Shown here: piece by piece, positions 14,801 through 24,640 of the stretch
How positions within the stretch are numbered: the first letter of the stretch is position 1
Layout of the letters: every line of letters starts with the position of its first letter
Assembly: GCF_002234675.1 (NCBI RefSeq)
Contig: NC_019872.2
Location: 14,071,950-14,135,949 of the forward strand
Direction of reading: 5' to 3'
DNA: 64,000 nucleotides
From: Oryzias latipes
Lineage: Eukaryota > Chordata > Actinopteri > Beloniformes > Adrianichthyidae
Notes under the pieces: model-generated
Database searches by the model: none
What the model saw: only the letters and a program-made list of their open reading frames with translations
What the model was told of the DNA's origin: nothing
Position numbers and translations under genes: made by a program

Positions 14801-16792
14801 TTAAGCAACAACACCAAAATGTATTTGACATAACAGCTTCAAACATCAAACCTGACATTTCGAGTCTTTTAGATTGTTTTCTTCTACATGATTACCGTAA
14901 TTGAAAGAGTGTCCTATTAATATAGTGCTGTGAAAAAAGTTAATCATACGTTTGGTGCAACAACACACATTCCTCACTCTGATTCACCTTCAGCCAATTG
15001 TAATTGACCCGACTTGTTGGAAGCAGGTTTGTGATTGGACGTCTTTTTGCTTACTTCACGTATACATTCTAAGGCAGACAGTAGAGACACAACAGCAAGA
15101 GAAACTGACAGTTGCCAGAAATTGATCGTATAGTTCCTGGTTGTTTTTATACCTTGTTACCAACACAATCTTGTTTACCTCTATGGTTTTTAACAAATTC
15201 TTTAGTCACACGATTGATTTACATATACACATCAAAACTTAACATTGATGGCTTATTTTTTGCTAATCAAGATCTCTTTCTTTCTCTTCAGAACCAAAAT
15301 TTCTTACCTGGTAAGTGAATTTGCAAAAAACAAACAAAGAAACAGTTTAACATGTCTTAGCATGGTATATTGAGCAAATTTGCAGTGTTGAGTTACTTCC
15401 TTCTTTGTCCAGGAAATATTGCATTGATTCTATCAGGGTGGTGCATCAGATTGAGGAGTTGGAAAATCAGAATCTGTTTCTGATGGAAAACTTAACTGAG
15501 AAGAGCGAGTTTATGGGTGAAACTATTGAGTTCATCACCAATGTATTGTGAGGACTTAGCTCAGATTCAGAAACTTTGTATAAGCAGGTTTTGGATCATT
15601 TAACCCTCACGTCTATCTTTGTCAGGGAGGAAGAGGAGAGGACACAAACATTAAAAGTAAACAGCATGAAGAGCAAATGTGCCATCGAAAGAAGAATAGC
15701 TGATATTGTTAAGAAGAAGGTTCAACTACACAATTTATCAACAACTGTGGACCAGGTAAAGGGCACACACCAGGCAGATTTAAATGTCTGCAGTGAACAT
15801 TTTCGAAAAGGCCTTGTGGGGTAACAGCACTCTAAGATAAATACTAATCTGTATTTTTGCAACAATTTGCAGGACGTTTTGTTGGAGACTTTACGTAAGA
15901 AAGTGTCAGAGGTGCATTCCTGCTTCGCAGACGAAGAGCTGACCACTAACAGCACCTTGGAGAAGCTGGCATTCATTGAAAACCACATGACTATGTTGCT
16001 TGAAAAACTTGAGAAGATCCCAAAAGATGAGATTAAGACTCTGTGGCATATCAAGGAAAATGAGAAGAGGAGCAGGTTCATTTCACACTTTGTCTATTTC
16101 TATAAAACTTTTGTTTTTGGTTTTTATTTCTGTGATAGTTTCTAATATGATTTGGATATTATTGTGTTCCCTTATTTTGATTTTACTTTGATGTTTTTAA
16201 TGAATTTCATTTTTTTAAATTTTAAATGACCCAGTTACTGATTAATCTAATATTTTTTCTCACCTTGCTGTTTATTGGTTCTTCGTATGGAGACTTAGCT
16301 TCTTTTTAACTGTGCATTTATATTTACCATCTGTTTTAAAACTTAATACAAATCAAAATGTTATACAACAATATTTGTTCAGAACGTTTAATAGTATCAA
16401 GTGGATGATCGATTTTTCTCTCTGTTTTCTAGATGGCGAGAGGAGAAACTGCGACAAGAGACAGAAAAGCGGGAAGAAAAAATAAGGAGGCGTGCTGAAC
16501 TGGCCATGACAGAGCCCAAGAGAATTGTGATGCATAAACCACTCTTCATCTTACTATGTTTATTTACACAAGGATACTAACACTGCCATGAACTCAGCCT
16601 TTTTGCCTAAACACATCAACAATCAGTTGACTGACGATAAGTTTACCTTAATCATTTTTTTTTATCTTCTTTTTCAAGACTGGACGGAAGCTTATGCCAA
16701 GACACATGCCTGTCGTCAGGCCAAAGACCAAAGCCATTGTTGAGGACACCCCGAAGCCTGAAGATGACCTGTATGAGGACCTCTTCTCTTAG
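11883..16792 (+). CDS. Coiled-coil axonemal-type protein, CFAP100/CCDC38-like (DUF4200), complete
   Basis: Eleven coding exons on the plus strand: 11883-12018, 12098-12159, 13242-13405, 13493-13573, 13646-13797, 15292-15310, 15413-15547, 15626-15755, 15873-16075, 16433-16526 and 16679-16792 (TAG at 16790-16792). They add up to 1290 nt, 429 residues, with GT/AG at each junction and continuous phase. The product is highly charged and largely helical, with heptad-rich segments such as IEKKNADIKKLNEKIKRKQ and EEKLRQETEKREEKIRRRAE. It has no signal peptide or membrane segment. The C-terminal part TEPKRITGRKLMPRH plus an acidic aromatic end (DDLYEDLFS) resembles the tail of the CFAP100/CCDC37 and CCDC38 family. 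In green algae CFAP100 is part of a complex that modifies inner-arm dyneins. The family call rests on motif memory only; another ciliary coiled-coil family is possible. It is shorter than mammalian CFAP100 (about 600 residues). The gene reality (frame, splice phases, poly(A) signal) is much surer than the name. Confidence 0.8.
14131..14144. repeat. Target-site duplication of the RTE-like insertion (left)
   Basis: CCAAAAAGTAACTT is repeated exactly at 14576-14589 on the other side of the insertion. Confidence 0.88.
14145..14575 (-). mobile_element. RTE-like LINE 3' end, 5'-truncated insertion
   Basis: On the minus strand an open frame of about 130 codons encodes the C-terminal end of a non-LTR retrotransposon reverse transcriptase: TYGAKTWSLTNRQREKL, a MERSMLGVTRRDKVRN block, WAGRVARMKNHEWAKK and RGRGRPEKRW. 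It ends in an ATGATGATGATG-type tail, as RTE-clade elements do. A perfect 14 bp direct repeat CCAAAAAGTAACTT flanks it (14131-14144 and 14576-14589), so both insertion boundaries are fixed to the base. It sits in the intron before the 19 nt exon of the coiled-coil gene, antisense to it. Confidence 0.88.
14576..14589. repeat. Target-site duplication of the RTE-like insertion (right)
   Basis: Exact copy of 14131-14144. No mismatch in 14 bases argues for a young insertion. Confidence 0.88.
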
Positions 16793-16826
16793 AGTCCTTG
16801 ATTTAAAAATGCACTTTGAAAAATCC

Positions 16827-16832
16827 AATAAA
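16827..16832 (+). terminator. Poly(A) signal of the coiled-coil gene
   Basis: AATAAA lies 35 nt after the stop codon. It implies a very short 3' UTR. Confidence 0.65.
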
Positions 16833-17014
16833 AGGATGTTTTTAGTAATGAATTTAGGTATACAATAACAGATATACCCTGAAAGGAATGATTAAAATGT
16901 TGAATCTTTAACAGTTGTCAGATCTGTAAGTCAAAGTAACGGTTGTAATGTCAAAATGCTGCTTTACCATGAAGCACAGAGTGTGACAGTCTGAAAAAAC
17001 AGCGTCGACATGCA

Positions 17015-17590
17015 GTCTTTAGCGCCCTTCCCTCACAGCGAGAAGGCTCTGGTTAAAATCCCAGCTGGGACCTGTGTAGAGCTTGCATGTTCGTTCTCCC
17101 CGTGCATGTGTGGGCTTTCTCTGGGCACTTTGACTTCCTCCCACAGTCCCAAAACGTAGACTGATCGCTATCCCTAATTTGGCCCTGGGTGTGAATTTAA
17201 GTCTGTGGCCCCACAACAGACTTGCAACTTGTCCAGGGTGTACCCCACCTTTGCCCAATAGTAGCTGGTGTCAGGAGCTGGAGGACACAAAATGCAGGAG
17301 ACGTGACAAAACCAAGGGAGCAACAAGAAGGTGGCAAAGCAGAAAAGAGCAGATGACCTGACACTGAGGAACTGAAAACCAGACACTTATATGCATGGAG
17401 GGTAATTAACTAAATGAAGACCAGGTGTGGATGATCACCCACAATCTGGTGTGACCGACAGGGCAACTCAGAAGATGACCAAAACAGAATAAAAACCAAA
17501 CTAAGCAACAGAACCCTCACAGCTGGGTTGGCTCCAGTAGCCCTGTGACCCCAAAGGGTATTAAATGGGTTCTAAAGATGAATCCTTTTG
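17015..17590 (-). repeat. Common fish repeat family Y, reverse copy, split by an insertion
   Basis: The minus strand matches the family seen at 27850-28225 and 43829-44105. Blocks CTTCCTCCCACAGTCCCAAA, TTCGTTCTCCCCGTGCATGT and TCCCTAATTTGGCCCTGGGT are the complements of that family's signature. The copy runs 17015-17268, is interrupted by 17269-17521, and resumes at 17522 as GCTGGGTTGGCTCCAGTAG. Class of the family is not certain. Confidence 0.7.
17269..17521. mobile_element. TG...CA element nested in repeat Y (solo-LTR-like)
   Basis: A 253 bp insert begins TGTCAGGAGCTGG and ends AACCCTCACA. It is flanked by an exact 5 bp direct repeat GCTGG (17264-17268 and 17522-17526). TG/CA ends and a 5 bp duplication fit a solo LTR of a retrovirus-like or Gypsy-type element. 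A TIR-less non-autonomous element cannot be excluded. No coding capacity. Confidence 0.6.
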
Positions 17591-17689
17591 TTCCAACATT
17601 TTATGATTAAGGTGTAAGTAACTCCGACAGGCATGCAGCATCATACCAAGCCTAAGGTCATAATTGTCCCTTTATGAAGAGGTAAAGCT

Positions 17690-18336
17690 GGACAAGCTAA
17701 TTGTGCTTCTCTTAAAAAAAAAAAAAAAAGAAACGGGGCGGTACCTGGAGATACTTATTCATGCATTTGTCTCCAGTAGGTTAGACTACTGTAACGGCCT
17801 GCTCACTGGCCTCTCCAAACAAGCTGTAAAACAGCTTCAGTACATCCAGAATGCTGCCGCTCGAGTCCTGACCAGAACCAGGAAGTATGATCACATTAGT
17901 CCTGTGCTCAGGTCTCTGCACTGGCTCCCTGTACGTGAAAGAATAGACTTCAAAGCAGCTCTGCTTGTGTACAAGTCTCTCCATGGCCGAGCACCAAAGT
18001 ACATCTCTGGAACAGCCTCCCTGAAGTCGTAAGACAGGCCTCTTCTGTGTTCATGTTCAAATCTAGACTTAAAACATTTCTGTTTAGCCGTGTATATGAC
18101 TGAAAGGTCCTATCTGCACTTTTCTTTCCTTTCCTTCCTTTATTTTTAAATAAATTTTAAATTATTATTATTTTTTTTTTCTTTTTTCTTTTCTTTTAAA
18201 GTAAATTTTACGTTGATTATTTCTATGATGTATTGTGATATTAATGCATTTTTCTGTTTTGTGAAGCACCTTGAATTACTTTGTGTACGAATTGTGCTAT
18301 ACAAATAAACTTGCCTTGCCTTGCCTTACTTTTCAC
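17690..18336 (+). mobile_element. L2-like LINE 3' end
   Basis: The frame at 17664-18032 encodes the end of a non-LTR reverse transcriptase: FVSSRLDYCNGLLTGLSKQA, LQYIQNAAARVLTRTRKYDH and PVLRSLHWLPVRERIDFKA are the standard fish L2 motifs. After a frame break a KSRLKTFLFSRVYD block follows. The 3' end GTGCTATACAAATAAACTTG plus tandem CCTTG units (about 18293-18327) is the usual L2 tail. Strongly 5'-truncated and not active. Confidence 0.85.
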
Positions 18337-18339
18337 TCT

Positions 18340-20090
18340 CAAAAGTCTAAAATCCAAATGGTTTTTTAAAACAAAGGAAGCTAAAAACAAGATTTACTGG
18401 TAGTTTGATGAATGTATTTCAGTTTTTCCATCATGCAGGTTAAGATTTTCCTTTAGATTTTCAAAACCTTTAGGTCCTCCAAACCACATTTTTGCTAGAT
18501 TAGTTTTGCTTCTTATAATGAAAACACTGGACTGTTGCTTTTTTGTTACCATCATAGCATTTAACCCAGAAGCAAACCATCATTTTGTGGGTCCCTTTTA
18601 CATTTTAGACAGTATCATAATCTCTCAGACAGCTCAGATGTATTAACCTCAATATGGTGCTTACACTATCCATTATCATGATTATTAACCCTGCTGGAGT
18701 CACCTAATCACTGCACAGTGGCAGTAACATTGACACCTTTCTCTTCCATTACACACTAACTACCCTTACTCTGATATTTGTCCTTCTATTATGGCTTTTT
18801 TGTGCCATTTTAAAACAGACACAGCAAAAGCCTTATCCAAAATTATCTGACATCATCATTTTTTTCATCATTTTTTTTCCAGTATTTTTACACTGAAGCT
18901 CACCACACTGTACCCTTGTTTATTTATTTTTTACCAAGACTGTTTTCACATTAACCATGTTAATGTATCATCTTTCTTGTTTTCCGTGGTAACCTTGTAT
19001 TGGCATTTAAATCAGTGAAAACATGGTTGCGAGTTATTTTCTTTATCACTTGAAAGGGAGACATTGACCATATAAAGAGTGAGCTTTTAAAGTTAAGAAA
19101 AAATAACCTAACCCTAACCCATAACTTGGAAAGAACACAGCCGTGTTTTATTTATTCCAGTTTTCATTCTGATGCTTTACTATAGTTTTGAGCTACACTG
19201 CCATCTGTTGATCATTTTGGCTAGAACAGTTGTGTCCATGGTCACATTCTTTTTCCATAAATAAACTCAGATCATCATTTTTGATTAACAAGATTATAAA
19301 ATACATTTAAAAAAATCTTCAAGACGTTTCTTTGTATATTTGATAACTCTGTTGGATTAACTGCTTCAGGGAACTGCTATAAAAGCTCTGCACTTAAACA
19401 GATACCTGGATGCATTTGTGTCTTGAAGATCCTATGGTACTTAAACTCAGTTGCACAAGTGATGAAGAGGAATACTTTAGAAGAATAATTGAGTGAACAT
19501 CTGACTCCGTCCTTCTTTACAGCAGACATACCATCAATATTAAACCTTCTTTATATCCAGATCACTATTAATTAACTAAATGCACTAGGGGTTTCAAAAT
19601 AAAATGCCATGCAAGCCTCTATGTTTTAACTTTAACTAACAATTAGGGTTTAAACAAAAGATGGCATCTGTTGCTACAGATTTGGTAAAATACTTTAAGA
19701 TTTTTAAAAATAATCTATCATTTTACCCCAAAACACATGTTAAAACTCACTGCTTGTTTGAATAATGGCCTAATAATCAAGTTTTAAGAAATGTTTTAAT
19801 GCCCTTGATGCAAGTTTTTCATGTATTTTCATTATAGATAATAATACAAAACAAATTTTAATTTTTCTTTCTATTTGAATGTTTTTATTAACTAATTTGT
19901 TATAGTGTTGGTTAACTTTAACAGTTCCCTTGTAGCTAGCTTAAACAAATCATTAAAATTTTCCATACCTTATCATTATATAACTATCATTACAGTATCC
20001 AACTGTTCTTCTCTCACTCTGTTTACAATAGGCCTTTACAAAACACAAACCCTTAAATTTTCCCATAGCAGAACACTGCACATCCCAGGG
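18340..20090. other. Gene desert, left part
   Basis: AT-rich sequence without a credible exon or complete repeat. A short CCTAACCCTAACCC stretch at about 19107-19121 is too brief to be an interstitial telomere. Confidence 0.5.
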
Positions 20091-20099
20091 CAGCAGGGA

Positions 20100-21210
20100 A
20101 CATAATCGGCCTCAGCTTGAGGCTGAATCAAAAGCCCCACAGTTCCTGAGCGGCCGTCTTCAGAGGGGGTGACTCTTAGAATGCCTCAGCTTGTTTGTCT
20201 CATGGTTTAAGTGGTGCACATAGCCATAGAAAGATCATTAAATCACTGTTTTACCACTTGGTTTAATCCCCTTTAACAAAAGGAGAAGATACAAAAAGAG
20301 AGAACGAGAGGGGAGAGAAAAAATTGGTGGATGAGATTAAGTAGAAACTTGATGGATCTAAGCTGACGGCTCTGTTTCCCAGCGTTGCTATGGGAGTTTG
20401 CGATCTCCTAGACTGAGGGGTGGTTGGTGATCGGAGGTTCCCTGTAACCACAGTGTCCGGGCTTGCTTGTAGTGTCCGCTGCTGAAGCCATCTGCCGGAT
20501 TACCCAGCAGGATGTGTTTTTTATGGAGAGCATCCTATTCATATCCTGCCTGCAAAGGTTTACATTAAGGTTGAACTCGGGTGCACTTACAATGGCACAT
20601 GAAGTGAGCGCCGTCCTTCTTACAGCACCCCCCCCCCACCCCCCCACCCCCCAAATCTTCTCCCTGATAGCACCGGGTTGAAAGGGACTGCTTCATCGAG
20701 GCATGAAAGAGGATCTTCTGCAATGCCACTGTCTGCTGCTGATTCTTTTTCAGCTGCTGACAATAAAGTGGTGCCCAGCATGAAAAGAAAAAAAAAAACA
20801 TTTGTGCGTGCCAAGTGCAATTGTTTCTGCTAATAGGCATCAACAGGCCGACTTCACTGAGTTACCATACAGGTGAACTCATTCCTGGGAAAATGTTTTT
20901 TTCTTTCTCAGCCGTGTAGGCGAGATGGCGTCCCCCTTTTTCCTCGGCCTAAAGGGATTAGTCGTGCCAGTGCTACCCCGCCTGTCATGATACTGTCTAC
21001 TTCCCATCTCTCTTCTGGGTCTCTAATGTGATTAACCCATTCCCTGTGGTCCAAATGGTTCTGGAAAGTGAGTAGGGATGGGGGGGCTCCTTGGCATGGT
21101 ATTTGGCACCAGACATGACTGGTACCTTTATTTGGCAGGAAGAACAGGGGTCGAAGGCCTGGAAGAGTGTAAAGATAAGAACAAGAGCACGAGGGAGGAA
21201 ATGACAAACT
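20100..21210. promoter_or_regulatory. Candidate non-coding regulatory island
   Basis: Less AT-rich, higher-complexity sequence in an otherwise AT-rich desert. It contains GGGATTAG (about 20954-20961) and TAATGTGATTAA (about 21024-21035), which are homeodomain-type sites. Conservation cannot be judged from one sequence. Low-complexity C/A runs at 20627-20652 lie inside it. Confidence 0.25.
20627..20652. repeat. C-rich simple repeat
   Basis: Runs of C interrupted by single A residues. Confidence 0.9.
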
Positions 21211-23590
21211 GGCACGATTTAAATACTTTCAAAAACCTATAAAGTGACATATATTCAGGACATTTATAGGCTTGAAGAGAGAGTCTGATGACAGTTGAGA
21301 CAAAAAGTGTGGCACCTGTTGAAGCTGATCTTGTTGCTGTGTGGCTTTTGCTCATCTTTTACTTATTGCTTGAGAGCAGGCCTCAGTAACAGTTTGCATT
21401 ATGTTTTTCTTGTCAAATTCTATTATTTTGAGGTTTGATTTATTCAAAGAGTCACACTCATAAACTTGGATATCAGCCTTTTTTTGTAAAGGTTTTTACA
21501 ATCTGAGGACCTTTGCCAAACCTGAAAATTGGCACTTACTGCTCTTTGGAAACTAAAGATAAAGGAAAACTATGCCTAAAAAGGCTTACATTTGTATATG
21601 CAACATGTCAGAGAGGAATGCAATTAAACCGAATGTATTGCATTACCATAAATTCTTCTTTTGCACAAAAAAAAAACAGAAAAGAAGAGACCAAACTGCA
21701 GTCACTGTCCAACGTTCATGTTCACGCTGTGTTCAGCAGCACCTCACGTGATTCCACAGCAGCAGTCAGGCGACGGCATGGCGAATTAAGAGTCTTAATT
21801 AAGGCTTTGTTTTTTTTTGTTTGTTTTTTTTACATTTCTTCCATGTGCTCTTCATATGCAAGACAAAAAGAGGGTGGGGGGCTCTTAAACAGCTGCCTGC
21901 TCTGAACGAACCACAAAGTTAACAAGAAGATCCACCCATTAAAGGAATGTCTTCACAGTTATGCCCCTGAAATGTGATCCACAAGGTGGGAAGGTACTGA
22001 ACTGCATTTAAATTCTATTTTTTTTAATGTTTCCAAGTTTTACCAATTTTGAGGTTACATTTTTCTAAGAATTGTTATAAATGGAAAACAATCCAACATT
22101 GTGCCTGAAAGACAATACTGTCCAGGGGGGGATTGACACCCTGTTGAATGAAACTTGGTTAGTTTCCAATCGTGATATCAAACCCCGCAGCATGTAATGG
22201 AAGGTGACACTTATTGTATTAGAAGGGGTTAATGAGTGTCTAAAAGCCTGTGTGACTGTGTGTGCTGAGGAATCTCATCATGTGTGCTTGGTGGTAAGAA
22301 GAAAGGACCTGTGTCTTTGAAACTTAGAAGAGCGCATGAAGCAACCACCGTCTCTAAAGATCTCAAGAGGCACACAAAACGTTAACGTACACAGAAATAT
22401 ACATAAGCGGAAACAAGGAATCCTTAACTCATTCAGTCACTTAAGTATTTGACATATTTGGAAAATTTAGTTTTGGAAAGTTTCCCAGCTGGAAAGGATT
22501 TTGGAAAGGATATATAAACAAAATCTAAACACATATACAAGGTTTACCGTCAAAAGTGGTTCTCTATTTGTCTCAAAGAAAAATTGGTGTATTTATTTTG
22601 CACATAAAATTTGTGGATTTTAAGGAAACAGAAAACACATTTACATAATATTTTGGTAAATTTGTATTTGAGGGGCTGAGGGGCAAAAAAAAAGGATGGC
22701 AAAATGGTCAATAAATACAAAAGTATGCATCAAAAAAGTCTTTGTCTTGTGCTCCATTGTGTTAAATTCTGTCACTTTGAAATCCTATAACTGAGTAAAG
22801 CTATGAAATTGTATTGACGAAAAATCAAAACCTTTGAAAGAAATGCAGAGAGACAAGACAATTTGTTCAAAATGTGTCTAATATGGAGGAAACTAAATCA
22901 GTAAAAGTATTGCCACCTTCTGTCAAGCATGGTGGAAGAAGGGTGATAATTTGGATTTGCTCTGCACCTATTAACTTGAACATACCATAGTACCTTGAGC
23001 CAGTACTAGTGTGCCAACAATCCTGTGCACCTGTTAAATCTATCTGCATTATGGTGGAGAGAGCAATAATGTAGACAAAAAATGTATTTTTTTAAAGATA
23101 TCGACTGCAAGATAATAGCAGTCATTTCAGTGATATTTTGTTTTACCTAAAATGAATCAGAAGAGTATGTAAAACTGATTGAATGTTTCAAATCTAAGTT
23201 ATGCAGACACTGAAAATGCAATGGATTTCCAGATACACAATTAGAAAAGATGTGAGGATCTTCTCATTACATCAAAAGACTGAGAAACAAAATATTACAA
23301 ATCTAGAGGTCAACAAAACACAACCAAAATAACTGGAGCTTCTTTTTTTCTCTTTTATAGATAGAAATGCAACATAATGACAGGATGTTGGCGGGTTTTA
23401 TTTACAACTGTTGCTATGTTAGGCTCAGCCACTAGGTGTCAGTATTTGTGCAATGTGTTGCTTTGAAGCAGCAGTTCTAGGTCTTGTTCAAACACAGCAG
23501 TACTGTTTTAGGACATAGCAGCAAAGACACATCAAACAAACGAAGACCAGGTGGAGGCCTCTTATAGCAAAATAACTGTTAATATAACTG
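21211..23590. other. Gene desert
   Basis: No exon or clear repeat recognised. The better-balanced stretch around 22100-22330 may be conserved. Open frames here are short and have no family features. Confidence 0.45.
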
Positions 23591-23800
23591 TTAACCCTTG
23601 TGCTATTCTAGGCACTTTAACATTGGGAGTTGGGTCATCTAGACCCAGTAATGGGCTGAACCTTTTTTCTTCAATGATTTGTGATCTTCACTGGTGTCCA
23701 TGGATTACATGAAATCCTCTCCACCTTTATCCACCTTTGTTATGGTAGGGAGAACACATCAATGTAAGGGTGGGGTCATCTAAGATAGCACAAGGGTTAA
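23591..23800. mobile_element. piggyBac-like MITE
   Basis: A 210 bp unit is bounded by TTAA on both sides. It starts TTAACCCTTGTGCTATTCTA and ends with the complement, AGATAGCACAAGGGTTAA. CCCT after TTAA is the piggyBac-type terminal signature. It has no coding capacity, so it must depend on a transposase elsewhere. Target duplication and ends are intact. Confidence 0.82.
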
Positions 23801-23975
23801 TCAAAATCCTCAATCAATCAACCAACTTTTTCTATAGTAAGTTAGAACTTTATATAGAAACACATCACAAATAAACAGAAACACATTATAAAAACATTAT
23901 TATAAGAAAAATACAAAGTGAAGGAAAAAAACGTGTAATGATTTTTTTAACAAATAAAAGTGTTATAATGTTAAG

Positions 23976-24640
23976 TAGGTGTGAAACGATTAATCAACCT
24001 AATTAATTAACCAATCTATTTTCCTACGATCCAACCAGATCGATCTGTCAGAGGCAAGTTGTTTTTCGAATCGACCTATACTTTCATGAAGTCATTTAAA
24101 AATGAAATTAATTATATAGATATTGGAAAATAGCATTTGGATTGAGGTACGGAAGTTTTATTTTACTTTGACGTTAAAACAACCAAGTGCAATCACAGCG
24201 GACAACTCATATGTGATGTCAGCAAAAAAATGATCAACCTTCATTCCAGTCCAATGTGTGGAAACACTATGAATTTAGCAAAGACATGTGACCACACAGT
24301 GTGATAGAATGCTCAAACCATTTGTATTATTTTAATGTGGGCTAAACTTTATGGAACAAAAATGTGAATGGATTTGCCATTAGTTCTTCTTTATTTGTTT
24401 GTACACATGTTTAAATTACACTTGAATATCTTGCAGGAAATACAAGGAATCTGGACCTGCACTGTTCAGTACCAGGTATTTATCTTTGGGTGACGCTGGT
24501 TGAATGTTTGGCTAAGGATAAACCCATTTTAGGTCAGTGAATCGGATTGTTCAAAATAAACCAATGTAGACTATGAATCATATCAGCAACCATAATTTAT
24601 GACACGAATCAAATTGTTGTTAAAATGAATTGTTACACCA
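23976..24640. mobile_element. hAT-like non-autonomous element, copy 2
   Basis: It aligns with 5503-5940 at both ends and through much of the middle. It starts TAGGTGTGAAACGATTAATC and, read inward from the right, TGGTGTAACAATTCATTTT. Extra unique sequence at about 24180-24420 makes it longer than copy 1. Flanking 8-mers ATGTTAAG and TTGTTACA are only partly alike, so it is an old insertion. Confidence 0.65.

Noticed and set aside
19100-19125. Interstitial telomere repeat
   Set aside because: Only about two CCTAA-type units; chance or trivial.
21513-21905. 130-codon plus-strand frame in the desert
   Set aside because: No family motif, homopolymer-driven composition, and no splice context; chance open frame.
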